A stretch of DNA of 50,740 nt from an uncultured Enterobacterales bacterium (GTDB taxonomy: Bacteria; Pseudomonadota; Gammaproteobacteria; Enterobacterales; Enterobacteriaceae): assembly GCA_946478305.1 (NCBI GenBank), contig CAMLBO010000027.1:1-50740 (forward strand), given 5' to 3'. Position 1 is the stretch's first letter; the number at the start of each line of letters is the position of its first letter. Positions 28,092 to 35,767 of the stretch are shown here, piece after piece. Made by a program: the position numbers and the translations under genes. The notes under the pieces were generated by a model. It saw only the letters and a program-made list of their open reading frames with translations. It ran no database searches and was not told the origin of the DNA.

Positions 28092-28658
28092 GTGTCCATT
28101 TTGCAATTACTTAATCAACACCCGGTTATCGCCGCTGTAAAAGATACTGAAAGCCTGAACATTGCCCTGCAATCCGACTGCAAGATCATCTCTGTGCTGT
28201 ACGGTAATATCTGCAACATTGGCGCGATTGTTCAGCGCATTAAGAAAGCGGACAAATATGCTTTTATCCATGTCGACCTGCTGGACGGGACTTCTAATAA
28301 AGAAATTGTGATTAATTTTCTTAAAATCGTCACCACCGCCGATGGCATCATCAGTACGAAGGCATCAATGATCAAAGCCGCCAAGGCGCAGGGCTTTTTC
28401 GGCATTCATCGTATGTTTCTGCTCGATTCCATCTCGTTTAATAATATTGATAAACAGGTCGCACAGTCTAATCCTGACTGCGTGGAAATTTTGCCAGGCT
28501 GTATGCCCAAAGTACTGGGATGGGTGTCTGAAAAGATCAATCTCCCTATCATTGCGGGTGGGCTGGTCTGTGACTTAGAGGATGCAACCGGTGCGCTGAA
28601 CGCCGGGGCGGTGGCGGTCTCCACGACCAATACCGGCGTCTGGGAATTGAAGTTTTAA
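28092..28658 (+). CDS. ygcP: YgcP, GlpP-family RNA-binding antiterminator
   Basis: A member of the glycerol-3-phosphate-responsive antiterminator family (Bacillus GlpP), which on binding a phosphorylated ligand lets RNA polymerase pass a leader terminator. The 188-residue product is a single TIM-barrel-like domain: PVIAAVKD at the N-terminus, FIHVDLLDG, DGIISTKASMIKAAKAQG, VEILPGCMPKV and PIIAGGLVCDLEDATGAL. It starts with GTG behind GGAG. The ligand-binding residues near GG and STT at the C-terminus resemble a phosphate site. Its stop overlaps that of the convergent ygcQ. The paired terminators upstream of ygcW and yqcE are its likely targets; the effector is unknown. Confidence 0.88.
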   Translation: MSILQLLNQHPVIAAVKDTESLNIALQSDCKIISVLYGNICNIGAIVQRIKKADKYAFIHVDLLDGTSNKEIVINFLKIVTTADGIISTKASMIKAAKAQGFFGIHRMFLLDSISFNNIDKQVAQSNPDCVEILPGCMPKVLGWVSEKINLPIIAGGLVCDLEDATGALNAGAVAVSTTNTGVWELKF

Positions 28659-29632
28659 ACACTTCGCCCTTCGCGTATGCGGCTGGCCCGGACGCAGTCC
28701 AGCAATTCGGCCAGTACCGCATGCAAATCATCAACTATTCCTACGTCAGCCTGCGCGAAAACAGCCGCCTGCGGATCGCGGTTAATTGCCACGATAAACT
28801 GACTGTGCTGAATGCCGGACATCAGCGCTGCCGCACCGGAAATACCGGCAGCGATGCAAACCTGTGGCGCAATGTTCAGGCCTGAAATCCCCAACATCTG
28901 CGACATTTCGCTCCAGCCATTCATGGCAACCGGACGGCTGACGCCAATTTCCACCCCGAGCTGCCCGGCCAGCGTCTGTAACTCATGCACATGCGCAGCA
29001 CTGCCGATCCCCTGCCCCAGTGCCAACACGCAAGCCGCACGTTGCAAATGATTGTCTGCTGCCAGCGTCTGTTGTTCAAAATCCACCAGCCACGGCAAAG
29101 TCAACGCCGGTCTATTTTCATCAATCTCTACACCTTCAAATTCACCGCTGGTCGCTGCCTGCCCAGCGCCTGCCGCCACCGACAGGCAGCAGGACGCAGC
29201 GTTCAGCGCCAGCGTCAGACGCATCTGCTGCCCGTAAACCGCTTTGCTTACCTGCCAGCGGCCGGAGCTACCCAGCAACGCAGTGACACCCACACAAGAT
29301 TCACTGCGCAGCCGGTAGGCCAACCGCGTGGCCAGCTCAGCCCCGCCGGCATCGCTGCTGAAAACCAGGGTGTCAGCTAAAAACCTTTGCTGAACAGAAA
29401 TCAGTAACGCCAACTGCTGCTCTGCCAAGGCCAGCGGCGGCAGGTGTATCCAGCGCACTACCGAGATTGGGCAAGCCATATGAGGCAATAAAAGGGGCTT
29501 AGTGTCGCCGTAAAACAGCCACATTTCAGTCTCGTTGTCGGTCAGTATGCTGGCCTGTAAAAATTGATTCATCTCCTGCGACTGTGACAAAAATGCAGTA
29601 TGACGGGCATCGAGGATCAGGGCGATTTTCAT
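28655..29632 (-). CDS. ygcQ: YgcQ, FixB/ETF alpha-like flavoprotein
   Basis: Alpha subunit of an electron-transferring flavoprotein, predicted to hold the FAD. The 325-residue product has an ETF alpha/beta-type N-terminal domain and a C-terminal FAD domain from about residue 195, with VLALGQGIG, then GVEIGVSRPVAMNGW and the ETF-alpha signature PQVCIAAGISGAAALMSG, INRDPQAAVFAQADVGIVDD. In typical ETFs the signature continues GISGxIQH, where the Gln-His pair touches the flavin; here Ala-Leu replaces it. The ATG overlaps the ygcR stop as ATGA, so the two subunits are coupled. It is the last gene of the ygcW-U-S-R-Q run. Confidence 0.9.
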   Translation of the reverse strand: MKIALILDARHTAFLSQSQEMNQFLQASILTDNETEMWLFYGDTKPLLLPHMACPISVVRWIHLPPLALAEQQLALLISVQQRFLADTLVFSSDAGGAELATRLAYRLRSESCVGVTALLGSSGRWQVSKAVYGQQMRLTLALNAASCCLSVAAGAGQAATSGEFEGVEIDENRPALTLPWLVDFEQQTLAADNHLQRAACVLALGQGIGSAAHVHELQTLAGQLGVEIGVSRPVAMNGWSEMSQMLGISGLNIAPQVCIAAGISGAAALMSGIQHSQFIVAINRDPQAAVFAQADVGIVDDLHAVLAELLDCVRASRIREGRSV

Positions 29633-30435
29633 GGCTGCAACCTCTGACGTAAAAACTGTTCATAGAGAATGCGGGCCTTTTCCTGCGGGTTTTGCCCTGT
29701 AATGATCCGCCCCTCACGATGCACCGATGTGCGATGCAGGTGAAGTATCGACGGGCTGACGGGCAGTTCTGTCGCTGACAACAGCGTATTGGCCATCAGT
29801 ACATCCAGAGGTTTGCGGGCGGCAGCCAGTTTCTGTTTCAGCGTCGGAATGCGCAGCAGGCGGGCCTGCTCTCCCTGTCCGGTGACCAGTACCACCGGTG
29901 GACGCAGGGTCAGATATTGAATCTCGTCGGCCATTTGCCGGGTCACCTGCAGCAGGTTTTCACCCGTTAAGCGGATCTCCGTCACTTGTGTTACGCAGGG
30001 CCAACCGAACATTTCCGCCAACAACGGGCCTGTCTGACGATTTTGCCCCTCACCGCTTTGCGAACCCAGGATCACCACCGTCTGTATAGGTTGCGACTGA
30101 TGAAACGCCGCCAGCAGTTGTGCCACGCACTGCGCGTTGAAGCGCAAATCTACCTGAATGGGCGGCGCAATACGCACGGCCCTGCTGAAATTGAGGGCCA
30201 GCAGGGTTTTCAGTACCGGCTCCACGTCGTCATCTCCCACCGTCACGGCCGTCAGCGCATGCACACCAGTACTTTCTACCAGTGTCAGCGCAAGTTCGGC
30301 AGCGCTTTGGTCAAAAACATTCAGTTGCCGACGGGCATAACGACAATCAATTTTCCCCAGATCATCGGCCTGCCAGTCACTGTCAGCCAGCATACTCAGG
30401 TCCGGTTCAATTTTTACGCACACCATAATCTTCAT
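29629..30435 (-). CDS. ygcR: YgcR, FixA/ETF beta-like flavoprotein
   Basis: Beta subunit of the same electron-transferring flavoprotein. I use the ATG at 30435 (MKIMVCVKIEPDL), seven bases after GGGAG, giving 268 residues; a TTG two codons upstream is not needed. The ETF-beta pattern is visible: YARRQLNVFDQSAAELALTL, then ALTAVTVGDD, VVILGSQSGEGQNRQTGPLLAEMFGWP and the late PTLKQKLAARKP-like region. It overlaps ygcS and ygcQ by four bases each (ATGA), so the three are translated together. Confidence 0.9.
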   Translation of the reverse strand: MKIMVCVKIEPDLSMLADSDWQADDLGKIDCRYARRQLNVFDQSAAELALTLVESTGVHALTAVTVGDDDVEPVLKTLLALNFSRAVRIAPPIQVDLRFNAQCVAQLLAAFHQSQPIQTVVILGSQSGEGQNRQTGPLLAEMFGWPCVTQVTEIRLTGENLLQVTRQMADEIQYLTLRPPVVLVTGQGEQARLLRIPTLKQKLAAARKPLDVLMANTLLSATELPVSPSILHLHRTSVHREGRIITGQNPQEKARILYEQFLRQRLQP

Positions 30436-31802
30436 CGACAAGCTCCCTGCCGTTCGGCGATGGGTACCGGGCGTAGTTCAGGCCGCAGTGATGATGCACC
30501 AACCAGAGTTAACCCTTTCGTTTCCGGAGCCCAAAGAATCGAAACGATAGCCCCGAGTAATAACACGCCGGCGAGGATCAGCGTGGTGAGGTGTACCCCT
30601 AATGACAGAATCGACAGCGGTAACAAGCCGGTGCCAATTGCCGAACCAAGGCGGCTCATTGAGGTGGCAAAACCGACGCCGAGTGAACGTATATCCGTCG
30701 GAAAACTTTCCGCCGGGAATACCCCGACCAGATTACTCACCGCAGAAATAGTCAGGGTGAATACAGCAAACAGCAGCAGGACCAGGCTGGCGTGGCCTGA
30801 AGGCATGACACTCATCGCCAGCAGGCACAGGGTCAACAGCACAAAAGCACCGATCAAAAAACCGCGCCGCGAGCAATAAACGGTCATACCAATACCCACT
30901 ACGGACCCGACCACCAGCAAGGCATTGAGCAACAGATCCGCTGGCATTCCGGGATTGAGCCCGACTATCGCCAGAATCGAGGGCAGAAAAGTATAAATAG
31001 CGAAATACGGCACCACCAGGCAGACAAAAAACAGGCTATTGAAGGCGGTACGGCGCCAGTATTGCGGGGAAAACAGCGTTTTGAGGTGATGCGACGTCGC
31101 AACGGCTATCTCATCATTGAGTGTCACATGCGGACCGAAACAGCGCTGAACCACCTGATGTGCGGCAGAAATATGGCCCTTTTGCATCAGCCAGCGCGGC
31201 GACTCCGGTGTGCCAATACGAAGTAACATAATCATCACAGCAGGCAACGCGGAGGATGCCAGCAACCAACGCCAGGCGTCTGGTCCAAAATCCGCCATCC
31301 TATGGCCGACAAAAGTGGCACTCACATAACCTAACGTCCAGATAACACTAAAAGAGCCAAGCAATACGCCGCGATGTTTACGTGGCGAGAACTCTGCCAG
31401 CATAGTGTGACCGACTGAATAATCTCCTCCGAGACCGATTCCCACCAACACCCGCAACCAAAATAGCTGTTCCGGCGTCTGGGCGAAAAACTGACCGAGC
31501 GAAGCCAGCGTAATAATGATGAAGCTGCAACTGAAAATCTTCTGCCGCCCGATATGGTCCGACAGCCACCCCAACAACAGACTTCCGATAAACAGGCCAA
31601 TCAGTGCCGAACTGCCAATCATCCCTTGCCAGAACGGCGTCAGCCCCATTTGCGGCGTAAGTTGAACCAGCGCAAATCCGATCATGCCAAGGACATAACC
31701 GTCTGTCAGATGCGCCCCGAAAGTCAGCCCGGCCATTTTTATGTGGAAAGCGTTGAGAGGGATGTCATCCATGCTGACCTGAGCTTGCCGCGAGACCGCC
31801 AT
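30432..31802 (-). CDS. ygcS: YgcS, MFS transporter
   Basis: A sugar-porter-like MFS transporter, probably for uptake of the cluster's substrate. I use the ATG at 31802 (MAVSRQAQVSMDDIPLN), six bases after GGAG, giving 456 residues; a GTG four codons upstream is the alternative. Twelve helices are seen, with GWLSDHIGRQKIF after helix 2, RVLVGIGLGGDYSVG in helix 4, GTPESPRWL after helix 6 and PAESFPTDIRSLG before helix 10, all typical of the sugar-porter group. The E. coli ortholog is uncharacterised and has about 445 residues. It lies 63 bases downstream of ygcU and overlaps ygcR. Confidence 0.92.
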   Translation of the reverse strand: MAVSRQAQVSMDDIPLNAFHIKMAGLTFGAHLTDGYVLGMIGFALVQLTPQMGLTPFWQGMIGSSALIGLFIGSLLLGWLSDHIGRQKIFSCSFIIITLASLGQFFAQTPEQLFWLRVLVGIGLGGDYSVGHTMLAEFSPRKHRGVLLGSFSVIWTLGYVSATFVGHRMADFGPDAWRWLLASSALPAVMIMLLRIGTPESPRWLMQKGHISAAHQVVQRCFGPHVTLNDEIAVATSHHLKTLFSPQYWRRTAFNSLFFVCLVVPYFAIYTFLPSILAIVGLNPGMPADLLLNALLVVGSVVGIGMTVYCSRRGFLIGAFVLLTLCLLAMSVMPSGHASLVLLLFAVFTLTISAVSNLVGVFPAESFPTDIRSLGVGFATSMSRLGSAIGTGLLPLSILSLGVHLTTLILAGVLLLGAIVSILWAPETKGLTLVGASSLRPELRPVPIAERQGACR

Positions 31803-31865
31803 AATGAACTCCACTGTAAATCAGTGAGGAGGCGCAACCTCAGGCCGCGCCCCATATTTTACCCA

Positions 31866-33320
31866 TTACTTCTCAAGCGGAAAAATAGTACCGGTATTCA
31901 TGATGCCCTGCGGGTCATACACCGCTTTCAGCGCTTTCAGAATGTAATAGGCGCTGCCGTGCTCATCCTGAGTCCAGTGGGCGCGGTGTTTGCCAATGCC
32001 GTGATGGTGCACCATCGACCCACCCTGCTTAATCGTCTCCTCGACGATAATTTTGTTCAGTGGGTTGTGATATTTGTCGATCTCCTCTTCCGGCTTACAC
32101 CCAACGACGTTGTAGTCATAGACGAAATACATGTTGGTGCCGTTGATGTAGCTGTGGGATGAATGACCGCCCAGCATAGTGATGTCGTCGGCGTGCGGGA
32201 ATTCCTGACGGATGCGGCGAAGGACATTTTCATAAATAGTATTGATACTCGACCAGTCGCCTGACACTTCGGTGGTAAAACCCATATTGTTGGTTTTGAG
32301 AATTTGCTCGCGTTCGGCGGCGACTTTTTCCGGCCCCCAATTAAGGTGATTGAACCAGCGCTCAATAAGCTGACTGTCGACTTTTTTGCACTCAGGGTGG
32401 CAGGCAACAATCGCCTCCATGCCGTCACCGGTAGCACGGGCAATTCCCGGCGTTCCTTCGGCCATGAAGATCAGCACGCATTTGCCGTCGGCAAAGTGAG
32501 TAAAGTGCTGGCTGCCGTCTTCGGCATCATAAAGGCGGGCAATCGACGGGCGGTATCCGTCCACCATGACTTCTCGCAGAATGTCGAAACCGGTCTGCAT
32601 GTTGTCGAGGGTATAGCCGTAGAACAGATTATTTTGCGGCATGTATTTAAAGATTTTCACCGTCACTTCGGTGATGTAACACAGTGCACCTTCGTTACCG
32701 ATGATCACGTGGCGGATGTCAGGCCCGGCGGCACGGCGCGGGACATTTTTGATGCGAGTTATCGTGCCATCAGGGAACACGGCTTCCAGCCCGACCACCA
32801 TATCTTCAATAGCACCATACAAAGTCGAAAACTGGCCGATGCTACGGGTAGCGACCAAACCGCCCATTTGTGCCAACGGCTTGGACTGCGGCGAATGCCC
32901 GGTGGTGTAACCTTGCGCGCGCAGCTGATTTTCCAGTACTTCCAGCGGGACACCGCACTGAGCCGTGGCCTGCATATTGCGAATATCGATCTTCACAATG
33001 TGGTTCAGCCCGGACCCGTCGAGCACCACCGAATTTTTCACCGCCGTTTCCAACCCGCCTTCCGTCGCCGAGGCACCAGTACGAGGGACACAGTTAATCT
33101 GATGTTGATTCAGAAAGGCCAACACCTGCGAAACCTGCTGTACGTTTTGCAATTTGACGACTGCGGCTGGTAACGGCAGGGTGAAGACATTGTGGATATC
33201 CGCATACTTACGAAAACGGTCAATACTGTTTTTCTTTAATACGGCCTCATCGGTAATAACCTGCGCAGGCCCGACAAGTTCTTTCAAGTGTTCAACAATA
33301 GCTTCGCGTGATAACGACAT
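31866..33320 (-). CDS. ygcU: YgcU, FAD-linked oxidase related to alkylglycerone-phosphate synthase
   Basis: A flavoenzyme of the FAD-binding type 4 (VAO/PCMH) family, likely the central oxidising enzyme of the cluster; its substrate is unknown. The 484-residue product equals the E. coli ortholog and is strongly conserved. The FAD-binding domain spans about residues 40-225 (VPRTGASATEGGLE, SPQSKPLAQMGGLVATRSIG). The C-terminal cap domain ends with the triple-His loop His438-440 in GGSMVHHHGIGKHR, the feature shared with alkylglycerone-phosphate synthase. A relation to phosphorylated three-carbon or sugar-phosphate substrates is inferred from family and kinase neighbour. Electrons could leave via the YgcQR flavoprotein. 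AAAGGA precedes the ATG; the gene follows ygcW by 41 bases. Confidence 0.93.
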   Translation of the reverse strand: MSLSREAIVEHLKELVGPAQVITDEAVLKKNSIDRFRKYADIHNVFTLPLPAAVVKLQNVQQVSQVLAFLNQHQINCVPRTGASATEGGLETAVKNSVVLDGSGLNHIVKIDIRNMQATAQCGVPLEVLENQLRAQGYTTGHSPQSKPLAQMGGLVATRSIGQFSTLYGAIEDMVVGLEAVFPDGTITRIKNVPRRAAGPDIRHVIIGNEGALCYITEVTVKIFKYMPQNNLFYGYTLDNMQTGFDILREVMVDGYRPSIARLYDAEDGSQHFTHFADGKCVLIFMAEGTPGIARATGDGMEAIVACHPECKKVDSQLIERWFNHLNWGPEKVAAEREQILKTNNMGFTTEVSGDWSSINTIYENVLRRIRQEFPHADDITMLGGHSSHSYINGTNMYFVYDYNVVGCKPEEEIDKYHNPLNKIIVEETIKQGGSMVHHHGIGKHRAHWTQDEHGSAYYILKALKAVYDPQGIMNTGTIFPLEK

Positions 33321-33361
33321 AAATAATCCTTTGCGTCTAATAGCATGAATAGTGAGAAGGG

Positions 33362-34147
33362 TTAGCGAACTAAATAGCCGCCATCAACGACCAGAAGATG
33401 ACCGTTAACATAATTGGAAGCACGGCTGGCTAGAAATACCATCGCCCCCATTAAGTCTTGGGTTTCGCCCCAGCGGTTGGCAGGAATATGGTCTAATACT
33501 CGCTGGTTGGTGATCGGGTTTTTGCGCGTTTCCACGGTGATGTCGGTGGCGTAATATCCGGGAGCAATACCGTTCACCTGAATATTATATTGGCCAAGTT
33601 CGTCACAATACGCCTTGGTGAACCCTGCCAGTGCATGTTTTGTGGCTGAATAAGCCGGTGACCATTGGCCGCCAAGATAAGAGAACAGCGAGCAGATATT
33701 AATAATTTTCCCCTGCTTATTGGGGATCATTATTTTTGCCGCTTCATGGCTTAATTCGAAAGCCGCCGTGAGGTTAATATCGATCATCGGATCCCAGTCC
33801 GCACGGCCAAAATCCAGCACTTTATTGAGCTTACAAATCCCGGCGTTATTCACCAGAATATCCAGAGAGCCAAAGGTCTCCAGACACTGGGTAATCACTC
33901 TGGCTGGTGCACCTTTTTCGGTGATATCCACCTGCATAAATTCAACGCGAACGCCCTGCATTTCAATCAGTTCGCGCGTTTCGCCTTTGTCCATAATGAA
34001 ACTTGGAATGAACAGATTGGCGCCTGCTTTTGCCAGCGCAACCGCAAATGCCTGGCCTAAACCGCTGTTGCCACCGGTGACAATGGCCGTTTTCCCTTTG
34101 AGAGAAAAGAAATCCAGCGAGAACTCATTAAGCGCGTTTAATGACAT
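33362..34147 (-). CDS. ygcW: YgcW, short-chain dehydrogenase/reductase
   Basis: A classical SDR oxidoreductase, similar to deoxygluconate/ketogluconate dehydrogenases; the substrate is unknown. The start is the ATG at 34147 (MSLNALNEFSLDFF), seven bases after AAGGAG, giving 261 residues as in E. coli. The frame stays open to an ATG at 34225, but that stretch is the leader terminator, so a call from there would be wrong. Motifs are TGGNSGLGQAF (cofactor), NNAG, and the catalytic Ser, Tyr and Lys in NICSLFSYLGGQWSPAYSATK. It is the first gene of the ygcW-U-S-R-Q run. Confidence 0.94.
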   Translation of the reverse strand: MSLNALNEFSLDFFSLKGKTAIVTGGNSGLGQAFAVALAKAGANLFIPSFIMDKGETRELIEMQGVRVEFMQVDITEKGAPARVITQCLETFGSLDILVNNAGICKLNKVLDFGRADWDPMIDINLTAAFELSHEAAKIMIPNKQGKIINICSLFSYLGGQWSPAYSATKHALAGFTKAYCDELGQYNIQVNGIAPGYYATDITVETRKNPITNQRVLDHIPANRWGETQDLMGAMVFLASRASNYVNGHLLVVDGGYLVR

Positions 34148-34175
34148 GGTGAAGCTCCTTGCCTGAAAAAAAACC

Positions 34176-34223
34176 AAAAAAAAAGAGAAAAGTAATCTCC
34201 CCCGAAGGGAAGCTACTTTTCTC
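34176..34223 (-). terminator. Leader terminator of the ygcW operon (antitermination target)
   Basis: On the minus strand, GAGAAAAGTA (34214-34223) pairs perfectly with TACTTTTCTC (34185-34194), with an inner CTTCCC/GGGGAG stem closed by a TTCG loop, followed by nine T residues, GG and eight more T residues. It lies 28 bases upstream of the ygcW ATG, so every transcript of the operon must pass it. Confidence 0.9.
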
Positions 34224-34238
34224 ATCGTCTCTAGTAAC
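34207..34238 (-). promoter_or_regulatory. Conserved leader element, ygcW copy, with possible antiterminator hairpin
   Basis: This 32-base element agrees at 29 of 32 positions with 34364-34395 on the other strand. GTTACT (34233-34238) can pair with AGTAGC (34212-34217), one pair being U-G. That hairpin would use four bases of the terminator's 5' arm and enclose the rest in its loop, so the two folds exclude each other. Confidence 0.7.
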
Positions 34239-34275
34239 TCACTAAAAGAAGTACCATGAAGAACCGGCGTTATTC

Positions 34276-34291
34276 TGTGACTGAATTCACA
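34276..34291. promoter_or_regulatory. CRP site, ygcW side
   Basis: TGTGA-CTGAAT-TCACA matches both CRP half-sites perfectly. Centre 34283.5. At an activating distance of about -41 it would place the ygcW start near 34242, just before the shared leader element. Confidence 0.8.
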
Positions 34292-34311
34292 TAAGGAATG
34301 TTTCGCTGAAC

Positions 34312-34327
34312 TGTGATTATTCTCACG
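34312..34327. promoter_or_regulatory. CRP site, yqcE side
   Basis: TGTGA-TTATTC-TCACG matches nine of ten half-site bases. Centre 34319.5, 36 bases from the other site. A weak -10 (TACTAT, 34353-34358) would start yqcE RNA near 34365, at the shared leader element. Confidence 0.75.
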
Positions 34328-34363
34328 GTAATGTGAAAGAATAGCGTGTTACTACTATTCACG

Positions 34364-34395
34364 GTTACCAGAGACGAAGAGAAAAGTAACTTCCC
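34364..34395 (+). promoter_or_regulatory. Conserved leader element, yqcE copy, with possible antiterminator hairpin
   Basis: Second copy of the 32-base element. GTTAC (34364-34368) can pair with GTAAC (34386-34390) in five perfect pairs, with the terminator's 5' arm GAGAAAA held in the loop. The base that differs from the other copy in this stem keeps pairing (U-A here, U-G there). Confidence 0.7.
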
Positions 34396-34429
34396 ATTCT
34401 TTCGGGAAGAATGCTTTTCTCTTTTTTTT
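34379..34429 (+). terminator. Leader terminator of the yqcE-ygcE operon (antitermination target)
   Basis: GAGAAAAG (34379-34386) pairs with CTTTTCTC (34414-34421), with an inner stem of either CTTCCC/GGGAAG or CATTCTT/AAGAATG, followed by eight T residues. It ends 35 bases before the yqcE ATG. Confidence 0.9.
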
Positions 34430-34464
34430 CGCCTGAATAAATCTAAAAACACCGGGGCTACATG

Positions 34465-35754
34465 ATGGAAAAATCCAATTTTCGCCGCTGGCTGACACTG
34501 GCAATAATAAGCATCAGCGGCGGTGTCAGTTTCGATTTAGCTTACCTGCGCTATATTTATCAAATTCCCATGGCGAAATTCATGGGTTTTAGTAATACCG
34601 AAATTGGCCTGATTATGAGCACGTTCGGGATCACCGCCATTATTCTGTACGCACCCAGCGGGATTATTGCCGATAAATTTTCACACAAAAAAATGATGAC
34701 TTTTTCGATGATAGCCACCGGCCTGCTGGGGCTATTGATGGCAGTCTATCCGCCATTCTGGATAATGATCCTGATTCAGGTCGCCTTCGCCGTTACCACT
34801 ATTTTGCTGTTGTGGTCGGTGTCGATCAAAGCCGCATCACTGCTTGGCAGTCATGATGAACAGGGCAAAATCATGGGCTGGATGGAGGGGCTGCGCGGCG
34901 TCGGTGTCATGGCACTGGCGGTGTTCAGCATGTGGGTCTTTTCGCTGTTCGCACCAGACAACCCGTCAAGCCTGAAAGCCGTGATCCTGATCTACAGTGC
35001 CGTCTATATTTTGCTGGGTCTTCTGTGCTGGTTTTTTGTCAGCGACGGTTATACGCAGGTCAACGATGAGCAGGCAAAGGAAAATTTCAGCCTGAAAGAC
35101 ATCACGTCGGTGCTAAAAATCAGTACCACCTGGTATTGCAGCATGATCATTTTTGGTGTGTATACCCTCTACGCCATTCTCAGTTACTCCACTAATTATC
35201 TCACCGAAATGTATGGCATGACCCTGGTGGCCGCCAGTTACATGGGCATTGTGATCAACAAGATTTTCCGTGCGTTATGCGGGCCACTGGGTGGCATTAT
35301 CACTACCTACAGCCGTCTGAAATCCCCGACGCGTGCTATCCAGTTACTGGCCTTAGTCAGCGTGGCGACGCTCGCTATTTTGTTGATCACGAATCAGCAT
35401 CCGCAATCCGTCGCCGTGGGTATCGGCCTGATTTTACTGCTGGCATTTACCTGTTATGCCTCACGTGGCCTCTATTTCGCCTGCGTCGGCGAAGCCCGTA
35501 CGCCGAAATACATTATGGGCACCACCGTAGGGATTTGTTCAGTGATTGGGTTCTTACCTGATGTCTTCGTCTACCCGCTGGTCGGACATTGGCAAGACAC
35601 CCTGCCTGCCGCCGACGCTTATCGAAATATGTGGCTGATGGGAATAGCCGCCACCGCTATCGTACTCATTTTTACCGCATTACTGATCAAAAATATCCGC
35701 CGCAGCGCCGCTCCCGCCGGAACTGCCGAGGTGGCGCAACAGGAATTCATCTAA
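34465..35754 (+). CDS. yqcE: YqcE, MFS transporter
   Basis: A second MFS transporter of the cluster; substrate unknown. Of two adjacent ATG codons I prefer the one at 34465 (MEKSNFRRWLTLAI), which aligns with the E. coli start and lies seven bases after GGGG; it gives 429 residues. Twelve helices are seen, with SGIIADKFSHKKMM after helix 2, GWMEGLRGVGVM in helix 5 and PSRL-type loops; the overall pattern is that of organophosphate/sugar-phosphate-type MFS carriers, which I state with low certainty. It is followed by ygcE after 13 bases, so the two form one operon under the leader terminator. Confidence 0.92.
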   Translation: MEKSNFRRWLTLAIISISGGVSFDLAYLRYIYQIPMAKFMGFSNTEIGLIMSTFGITAIILYAPSGIIADKFSHKKMMTFSMIATGLLGLLMAVYPPFWIMILIQVAFAVTTILLLWSVSIKAASLLGSHDEQGKIMGWMEGLRGVGVMALAVFSMWVFSLFAPDNPSSLKAVILIYSAVYILLGLLCWFFVSDGYTQVNDEQAKENFSLKDITSVLKISTTWYCSMIIFGVYTLYAILSYSTNYLTEMYGMTLVAASYMGIVINKIFRALCGPLGGIITTYSRLKSPTRAIQLLALVSVATLAILLITNQHPQSVAVGIGLILLLAFTCYASRGLYFACVGEARTPKYIMGTTVGICSVIGFLPDVFVYPLVGHWQDTLPAADAYRNMWLMGIAATAIVLIFTALLIKNIRRSAAPAGTAEVAQQEFI

Positions 35755-35767
35755 AGGAGCCTTAAAC

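Noticed and set aside
31866-33320. Reading YgcU as glycerol-3-phosphate dehydrogenase (GlpD) or glycolate oxidase (GlcD)
   Set aside because: The FAD-binding type 4 fold and the HHH loop place it nearer alkylglycerone-phosphate synthase; GlpD has a different fold, and no glycolate-oxidase partner genes are present.
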